Source: an uncultured Paraglaciecola sp. (GTDB lineage Bacteria; Pseudomonadota; Gammaproteobacteria; Enterobacterales; Alteromonadaceae). From it: a stretch of 11,233 nt of DNA. The notes under the pieces were generated by a model, which was not told the DNA's origin, ran no database searches, and saw only the letters and a list, made by a program, of their open reading frames with translations. The first letter of the stretch is position 1, and every line of letters begins with the position of its first letter. Where the stretch lies: positions 1 to 11,233 of the forward strand of contig CAJQKX010000247.1 in the NCBI GenBank assembly GCA_905479025.1, in the 5' to 3' direction. The position numbers and the translations under genes were made by a program. This document shows positions 6,210 to 11,233 of the stretch, piece after piece.

Positions 6210-9112
6210 TAAAATAGGCTCTCATCACTATGACGGGTCTGAGCCTGGTCGTACCACATCAGTAGTTTTTGATCTTCCTGTAGTAGGTTCTGAGGAATCT
6301 TTTCAGCGACATTGATAATGGTTGGGTAGTCACGCTCTTGCCAAGCCTTCCTAAATCCACAACGCACGGCTTCCATGCGAACAGTTTTTAGTTTACGACC
6401 AGAGTGCTCTTTATATTCTTCAAACTGCTTAAGCAAATCTCTCTCGCGTAGTTTCTGTAAATCCTCTTCACGCTCTGGATTTGGTACATACCAGCGATCT
6501 TTGGCTTTAATAACAAGTCGTGCATCATCCTTTTTAAGTTTGCGCATTTCCTTAAAATTAGTAGAAAGATAACTATGAATCTGTGGTGGCAATGGACCAT
6601 CTCCTTCATATTTAATGAAGTTCTGCTCAAGTAATCTTGATAATTCCAACTGTTCTTCAGCCTTTTTCCAACCAGACAGCTCATTGATAAATTTAGGATG
6701 AACATCTTGGTAGCTTTGAGGTTTTTCACTTAGTAATTGACGAATCCATTCAATTGCCGAGGCTTCATCATCGACAAATATAGAAAGCTGCTTTAACTGT
6801 TTGCTACTAATTCTTGCTTTATCATATTCAGCAACTTGTTCCGGTAAAAATATCATCCCATCCCTTTCCGCAAACCTCTCAAGAAGACCTTCTTGAAATT
6901 CCTTGCTTGAAACGGGAATATCTCGAACATTTCGTACAAAGTAGGAAACCAATTGATCGAAAAGTATTCTAGGGTCACGCTCAGGTATTTGAATGAGTTC
7001 TCCTTGCTGCTTTTTAACAACAGCTAAATATCCCAGGTGTGTCCTAACAAAATCCCATAAACCTTCTTCGTCTGTCTCCTGCTCAAATCTCTCCTCAAAC
7101 CCTCCGTTCGGCTTATAAGCAGAAATAATTAAATCTTGCTTTACAGCTGTGACCCCAACAATAGCATTTAATCCTCCTCGCCCCTTATCCAAAGCTGAGA
7201 CATTTGCAACGATAAATCCGGCATCCTGCAAAGCTGTTTGAATTACATTCCATATCACCGATTTAGTATTAGAAAACTCTACTGTCATCCAACGGCCAGG
7301 TTTCAATAGTCGATAGGCATTTTTAAAACATTGAAACATCAATCCATGATACTCAACGACACCCTTAAATTGAGCTTTATCTTCTATAGCTTCAGGGGCT
7401 TGGTTTGTCATAATCCCCATCCAAGCCTCTTGAATTGAATTCAACTCTGAATAAGATATATTTGCACCAAACGGAGGATCAATAAACAAGTAGTCCAAAA
7501 CACCGTCCATACCAGCTAAGATGCTTGACGCCGACTGGGTAGAAACCAAATGAGTAGCATCAAACTTTTGACTCCCAATTGCTCGCCCAACAGAGGCAGC
7601 CCTATCTGATAACAAATTAAAAGGGCTCATCTCAACCTGGTTAGAGGGAACGTACAAAGTTCCTCTTCGGTGTCCAGCGGTTGCACCACCTTCACCAGCT
7701 TTTGGCCCACCAATACGAGTTATCGCAATTTGATGCTGTTTACTGCCGCGTTGAATAGATCCTGTAGTAATCCAGCGTAACTCCAAGGGAAAGTTATAAA
7801 AAGACCGGCCAAAACACACCAAATTTCTTTTCGTATAAAATTGATGAACATGATCGATTCCAATTGATTCATTCCTTCTAGTCTCCTTACCTAAAATCAA
7901 CTCCTCACTTGGAACCCTCACATCAAATTGCCTTTCCTCAATCACTTCAATTAGCTTTAAGTCAAATGCATCAGGGGTTTTCTCAAAACGTCCTTGCTTA
8001 GAAGCACCACCGACTGAATAATTTATTATCACAGGCTTTTGTTTAACACGTCTTACAGATTTTTTAAGAAAATCGTCATACTTTGTTTCGTATGAAATCT
8101 CACACGATCTTTTGGTTAGGCTGGAAGCACAAGAAGGACAGTTAAAGTTATCTCTAACTTTTCCATTATCAACATCCACAGCCACATCCCAAAAGCTCAT
8201 CTCATGAGCACACTCTGGGCATTGATATATATCAGACCAAATAACATAATTTATTTGCCCAACACTTAAATCACTATCTAGTAAGCTTTCAGGGGAGCTT
8301 GCCAAAAGAAGAGTGGCTTTATCGATCTCCTCCTCACCCGCTTCATGCAACGTTGAATACATCCACAAAAACTCTTTTCGAAGTCCATCCATTGAGCTAC
8401 TGAATTTTTTTGAGAAAGACTCACGATCTAAAGGTTTGTTGTAATTCTTTGAAATAAATGTCGCTGCGGGGGACAAATCACTTAAGATAACGTTTCGAGA
8501 ACCTAGATCTGATATTTTATTCCATCCATCATCACTATCATTTTTTTCCAAAACACTACCATCTGATAAAACCCTATATCCAAGCCCCTCTATCGCAGAT
8601 TTGCTTCCACACAATTGCGCCGCGACACCTGTCATCCCTGTACCGCAAAAACCATCAAAAACTACATCTCCAGGGCTTGTATAGTGAAGGATGTACCTCA
8701 TAATCGCTTTATGCGGTACTTTCGTATGATAACTGTGAGCATTATATATTGGATCATTCTTACCTTCGTTCACATCTGCAGCATACGGCTCTCGCTTATA
8801 GCCTTCTGCCGAATCATATGGCCTCCCATAGTGTGTAATAAAATCTTCAATAAAGGGATTTGGACAGGCGGTGTAATACGGTGGATCAGAAAGTTCTAAA
8901 ATATCTTCATCCTCGGCAATTGGAAAACCTTCGGTTTTTCGAAACTCTGGATCTTTCAACTTCTTGGCTAATATCGCTAGATAGTGTTCCCTACGCTCAG
9001 CGTCATTAGCAAAGTTTTTGCCCAAACACTCAACTGGCCCATTGTCCGTGTCTTGCTGGTTCGGATTATCAAGGTCAAAACCTGAGCCGGGAGTCATTGT
9101 ATTGTTAGACAT
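6209..9112 (-). CDS. pglX: BREX adenine-specific DNA methylase (PglX, type 3) with zinc ribbon
   Basis: A 967-residue (968 if the GTG at 9115 is used) N6-adenine DNA methyltransferase resembling COG1743, adenine-specific methylases with a Zn ribbon. Counting from the GTG: motif IV DPPYYTACPNPF (77-88), an HTKVPHKA stretch before motif I FDGFCGTGMTG (153-163, the AdoMet-binding loop), a CPEC...CPSC zinc ribbon (Cys299, 302, 326, 329), and a second DPPF with SYSEL (546-557). DPPY before the glycine motif is the beta-class order. In BREX, PglX methylates host DNA to mark it as self and is also needed for defence. The charged C-terminal region (about 690-968) may contribute to target recognition. 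I prefer the ATG at 9110-9112, which has GAGAG 7 bases upstream; the adjoining in-frame GTG would have only 4. Base composition is clearly more AT-rich than in the helicase gene. Confidence 0.9.
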   Translation of the reverse strand: MSNNTMTPGSGFDLDNPNQQDTDNGPVECLGKNFANDAERREHYLAILAKKLKDPEFRKTEGFPIAEDEDILELSDPPYYTACPNPFIEDFITHYGRPYDSAEGYKREPYAADVNEGKNDPIYNAHSYHTKVPHKAIMRYILHYTSPGDVVFDGFCGTGMTGVAAQLCGSKSAIEGLGYRVLSDGSVLEKNDSDDGWNKISDLGSRNVILSDLSPAATFISKNYNKPLDRESFSKKFSSSMDGLRKEFLWMYSTLHEAGEEEIDKATLLLASSPESLLDSDLSVGQINYVIWSDIYQCPECAHEMSFWDVAVDVDNGKVRDNFNCPSCASSLTKRSCEISYETKYDDFLKKSVRRVKQKPVIINYSVGGASKQGRFEKTPDAFDLKLIEVIEERQFDVRVPSEELILGKETRRNESIGIDHVHQFYTKRNLVCFGRSFYNFPLELRWITTGSIQRGSKQHQIAITRIGGPKAGEGGATAGHRRGTLYVPSNQVEMSPFNLLSDRAASVGRAIGSQKFDATHLVSTQSASSILAGMDGVLDYLFIDPPFGANISYSELNSIQEAWMGIMTNQAPEAIEDKAQFKGVVEYHGLMFQCFKNAYRLLKPGRWMTVEFSNTKSVIWNVIQTALQDAGFIVANVSALDKGRGGLNAIVGVTAVKQDLIISAYKPNGGFEERFEQETDEEGLWDFVRTHLGYLAVVKKQQGELIQIPERDPRILFDQLVSYFVRNVRDIPVSSKEFQEGLLERFAERDGMIFLPEQVAEYDKARISSKQLKQLSIFVDDEASAIEWIRQLLSEKPQSYQDVHPKFINELSGWKKAEEQLELSRLLEQNFIKYEGDGPLPPQIHSYLSTNFKEMRKLKKDDARLVIKAKDRWYVPNPEREEDLQKLRERDLLKQFEEYKEHSGRKLKTVRMEAVRCGFRKAWQERDYPTIINVAEKIPQNLLQEDQKLLMWYDQAQTRHSDESLF

Positions 9113-9201
9113 CACTTTACTCTCTATTTTCTTTTTCTCTACAGGGCAGACTGGTCACTCTTTACTAGAGCCTGGTTACTTTCTCTGACCGAGCTGATTT
9201 T
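9113..9201 (-). promoter_or_regulatory. Intergenic gap before pglX with a 21-bp-phased direct repeat
   Basis: This 89-bp gap is the only sizeable break in the operon. It holds two similar 13-mers on the plus strand, CTGGTCACTCTTT (9151-9163) and CTGGTTACTTTCT (9172-9184), agreeing at 10 of 13 positions with starts 21 bp apart, two DNA helical turns. Such spacing suits a protein that contacts one face of the helix. A GAGAG ribosome binding site for pglX is at 9120-9124. I found no clear -35/-10 pair and no T-run terminator. An internal promoter or operator for pglX is plausible but not shown. Confidence 0.35.
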
Positions 9202-11040
9202 TTAGTTACTGTTCTTTTTTTGCATGGATTCTTTCAAAGCCAAGCCTTGTTTAGTCACCACATACTGCTGATTTGACGACGTGGGCTTGTCCGGAATTGT
9301 CATTGTCATAATCCCGTGGACCAATAAGGGATTCAGGTGAGTGGACTTTAGATATCCTCGATTTGCAGCTCCCAGATGGGTTTGTATATCCGCCATGGTT
9401 CTTGGCACATCACAGTAGCTCAAAAGTGCCTTCTGCTTCTCGCTCAATTCCGTCAATGGTTCAACTTGTGCAGTGGACAAGTCACCAGTATTTGGTTCAA
9501 CTTGTGCAGTGGACAAGTCATCTTGATTAGCAGGATCTTCAGCCGGGTCCAAACCAAGCCTAAATAGTTGATTTCTAAGAGGAATAAAATGATCCGTCAA
9601 TCCAATAGCATGATCGCCAGCAGCTATGGCGACCCCCTGAATAATCAACTTGTTCACTATTTTTCCAGTTTCTACACCATTTAAACCCAATGCCGCCCGA
9701 AGTGCCGCATGGGTAATTTGAGCATCCTCAGAGGCGCATAGATTTGCAAAGGCCTCAGCCTCTTTGGGTTGTAAATTTATGCCTATCTGCGCCTGGAATA
9801 GCAGCTGCTCTTCTGACATCAGCACTTTGCGCTGCAGGACCAGTTCAAAGCACTTCTCAGCTTTATCATTACTCAGTACCGGTGGCACCCGGCCAAGATC
9901 ACTCCAGTTTTTGAATACATCTCGCAAGCCCCAGCCGGACTGTTCACTGAATCCGATATCACGCAGGGCACGAACGATCACAGGGTTACGTACTTCTTTT
10001 GCACCAGGCTCCAATAATTTATCCGCAGTTGCAAAAGCATCCCCCGGATTCCAAAGGCGAGTTAGGTCGGAGAAGTTTTCAATCAACGGCCAACGCGAAT
10101 GATCGGTGAAGTCTTGATGAGATAACAGGTTAATCACGGACTCTCGAAACGCCACAAAATCCGGTGGCACATCGGTACGCTGACCACTGGTTTGATCGAG
10201 GTTAAACGGGTTGCTGGTAAAGCTGTTATACCAATCTACTATTGCCTGCCAGCTATTGATGATATTCATCTCGCAAGTCACGCGCTTATCCCAACGCTCG
10301 CCCGTATTGGCATGGTCACTCTCAAAGTTATAGCGAATACAATCTACAATTGGCCGTGGTAATAGCTGTCTTATTCGGGAAGTTTTTCCCAGTAACAATA
10401 CTGATGCTCGCGTCGGTAAAAGGTTACCTTGATGCTCGACCACCAAGCCCAACTCAACCAGAAAATCATGGTCTGAATAGGTTTCTAATGAGCGGTTACC
10501 GCCTTTATTTTCATATCTGTGGCGATACCACTTGATAGAATTAGCATCCAGACAATCATCTGGGGCAATATCCAAAAGCTCACCATCGGGGCGAGTTTCT
10601 TGCGCATCGGTAATCATCCGATCTAGTTCAGTTTTACCGCACTTATAGTCCCCGCCCCCCTTACGTATAAAAGCCACATTGCCTTGTTTTTTGGTTTTCA
10701 CATAAACAGGCTTGTCTTTTCTATTCGCTTCGGGAATATAAAAAACAAGCACATTCATATCTTCATGTTGCTTAATATACTCTTCAAATGTTACCGGCGA
10801 ACCGAAACGTTCTGGATTATGTAAATTGCCAATAAAATCATTCTGGATTTTATCGACATCAATCACACCAATCATTTCTTTTTTATCATTCACCCCTAAA
10901 ACAATGTGCCCGCCTTCGGTATTCAAGAAAGCCGATACCGACTCATAGGCGCTCTCAGGAACCTTAGTCTTGGACTCTTTAAGCTCTAGGTCTTTCCATT
11001 CCAGACCATCGAGTAATTCGTATAAAGTATCTTCGTTCAC
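9202..11040 (-). CDS. AlbA_2 / HATPase DNA-binding regulator-like protein inserted in the BREX operon
   Basis: A 612-residue protein with three parts. Residues 14-145 match the (Schlafen) AlbA_2 domain: LELKES (18-23), then SAFLNTEGGHIVLGVND (36-52), then FIRKGGGDYKCG (124-135). Residues 296-380 match the HATPase_c_4 block of the same superfamily: FRESVINLLSHQDF, then LWNPGD (329-334), RNPVIVRALRDIGF (351-364) and SGWGL (368-372). The C-terminal third (about 410-612) looks like winged-helix segments around a low-complexity linker with two tandem 12-residue repeats (508-531). Such proteins are often annotated as transcriptional regulators or RecG-like ATP-binding proteins; the biochemical activity is unproven. 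The start is GTG at 11038-11040, with AGGGA 6 bases upstream overlapping the brxC stop. It lies 9 bp after brxC and is co-directional, so probably co-transcribed. It is not one of the six canonical type 3 genes. A regulatory or accessory defence role is inference. Confidence 0.82.
   Translation of the reverse strand: MNEDTLYELLDGLEWKDLELKESKTKVPESAYESVSAFLNTEGGHIVLGVNDKKEMIGVIDVDKIQNDFIGNLHNPERFGSPVTFEEYIKQHEDMNVLVFYIPEANRKDKPVYVKTKKQGNVAFIRKGGGDYKCGKTELDRMITDAQETRPDGELLDIAPDDCLDANSIKWYRHRYENKGGNRSLETYSDHDFLVELGLVVEHQGNLLPTRASVLLLGKTSRIRQLLPRPIVDCIRYNFESDHANTGERWDKRVTCEMNIINSWQAIVDWYNSFTSNPFNLDQTSGQRTDVPPDFVAFRESVINLLSHQDFTDHSRWPLIENFSDLTRLWNPGDAFATADKLLEPGAKEVRNPVIVRALRDIGFSEQSGWGLRDVFKNWSDLGRVPPVLSNDKAEKCFELVLQRKVLMSEEQLLFQAQIGINLQPKEAEAFANLCASEDAQITHAALRAALGLNGVETGKIVNKLIIQGVAIAAGDHAIGLTDHFIPLRNQLFRLGLDPAEDPANQDDLSTAQVEPNTGDLSTAQVEPLTELSEKQKALLSYCDVPRTMADIQTHLGAANRGYLKSTHLNPLLVHGIMTMTIPDKPTSSNQQYVVTKQGLALKESMQKKNSN
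9457..9520. repeat. In-frame tandem duplication (36-bp period) inside the AlbA_2 gene
   Basis: Positions 9457-9484 and 9493-9520 are an exact 28-bp direct repeat with a 36-bp period. On the minus strand this gives DLSTAQVEPNTG followed by DLSTAQVEPLTE (residues 508-531), a duplicated 12-residue linker unit. The period is a multiple of three, so gain or loss of a unit keeps the frame. The near-identity suggests a recent duplication by replication slippage. Confidence 0.9.
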
Positions 11041-11046
11041 TCTGTA

Positions 11047-11051
11047 TCCCT
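11047..11051 (-). promoter_or_regulatory. Ribosome binding site of the AlbA_2 gene, overlapping the brxC stop
   Basis: AGGGA lies 6 bases before the GTG start at 11038-11040 and overlaps the TAG stop of the upstream gene (11050-11052). It decides the GTG start and ties translation of the inserted gene to brxC. Confidence 0.6.
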
Positions 11052-11233
11052 ACTTAAGCACAATACGAACTTTGCTGACGTCCTGACCACGGCATTGTTC
11101 AGTTAAGAATTGATCCAAGCGAGTTTTTAGTTGCTCCACAGTAGCCGCAGAACCCTGGCCAAACAGAGCCGTCTCAATTTGAGTAGCAGTGAGCTCAACC
11201 GGAACCAAGCCCTGCAGCACCTGACGTAATGCT
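11050..11233 (-). CDS. brxC: C-terminal end of a BREX ATPase, probably BrxC/PglY (partial)
   Basis: Only the last 60 complete codons and the TAG stop are inside the window; the start lies beyond the right edge. The visible end contains LFGQGSAATVEQLKTRLDQF followed by a Cys-Arg-Gly segment and finishes in VRIVLK, a helical region and a final short strand. BrxC/PglY is a very large P-loop ATPase (usually over 1000 residues), and its C-terminus commonly ends in a short hydrophobic strand of this sort. No Walker motif lies in the visible part, so the assignment rests mainly on its place as the gene preceding pglX (apart from the inserted AlbA_2 gene) in the type 3 order. The stop is 9 bp from the next start, indicating one transcript. 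The reading frame is certain; the family call is moderately so. Confidence 0.7.
   Translation of the reverse strand, partial: ALRQVLQGLVPVELTATQIETALFGQGSAATVEQLKTRLDQFLTEQCRGQDVSKVRIVLK

Noticed and set aside
1079..6729. Many 60-130 codon ORFs antisense to or out of frame with the operon genes
   Set aside because: They overlap strongly supported genes, have low-complexity or shadow-like protein sequences and lack start signals of their own.
8405..8547. Two 7-base A/T homopolymers in pglX (8405-8411 and 8541-8547) as possible phase-variation tracts
   Set aside because: PglX genes can be phase variable, but 7-base runs in an AT-rich gene are common and shorter than the tracts that usually drive switching. 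The frame is intact.
3354..9112. Reading the helicase plus methylase pair as DISARM (DrmD/DrmMI)
   Set aside because: DISARM needs drmA, drmB and usually drmC. Here the partners are pglZ and brxA, which are BREX signatures, in type 3 order.
9113..9201. Intrinsic terminator after the AlbA_2 gene
   Set aside because: A short CTCT/AGAG stem exists, but it is weak and is not followed by a T-run in the direction of transcription.

Overview
The window is most of a BREX (bacteriophage exclusion) phage-defence operon, nearly all on the minus strand. Gene content and order point to BREX type 3. The proteins look proteobacterial, most likely from a gammaproteobacterium of moderate GC content (hand-counted lines range from about 27% to 55% GC). 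The genus cannot be fixed from the sequence.

In transcription order, from the right edge leftward: the last 60 codons of a gene best explained as brxC/pglY (11050-11233, cut by the window edge); an AlbA_2/HATPase protein of 612 residues (9202-11040); an adenine-specific DNA methylase with a zinc ribbon, PglX type (6209-9112); an SNF2-family helicase, BrxHII type (3354-6209); the PglZ alkaline-phosphatase-fold protein (1331-3361); and BrxA, DUF1819 (616-1341). The published type 3 order is brxF, brxC/pglY, pglXI, brxHII, pglZ, brxA, so brxF should lie just beyond the right edge. The departure from that order is the AlbA_2/HATPase gene between brxC and pglX.

The operon is very compact. brxC and the AlbA_2 gene are 9 bp apart. 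pglX/brxHII share 1 base, brxHII/pglZ share 8 bases and pglZ/brxA share 11 bases. The only real gap is 89 bp (9113-9201) before pglX, and it holds an imperfect direct repeat with 21-bp spacing. Two of the genes start with GTG, and pglX could.

Left of the operon, 1-257 has no convincing gene but holds two small inverted repeats. A 100-codon ORF of unknown function (258-560, plus strand) faces the operon and ends 55 bp from the brxA stop.

Expected teamwork, from established BREX biology: PglX with PglZ methylates host DNA and marks it as self; BrxC (ATPase), the helicase, PglZ and BrxA take part in blocking replication of unmodified phage DNA. The AlbA_2 protein may regulate or modulate the system; that is inference. 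All complete genes look intact, so the operon is probably functional provided brxF and the rest of brxC are intact outside the window.
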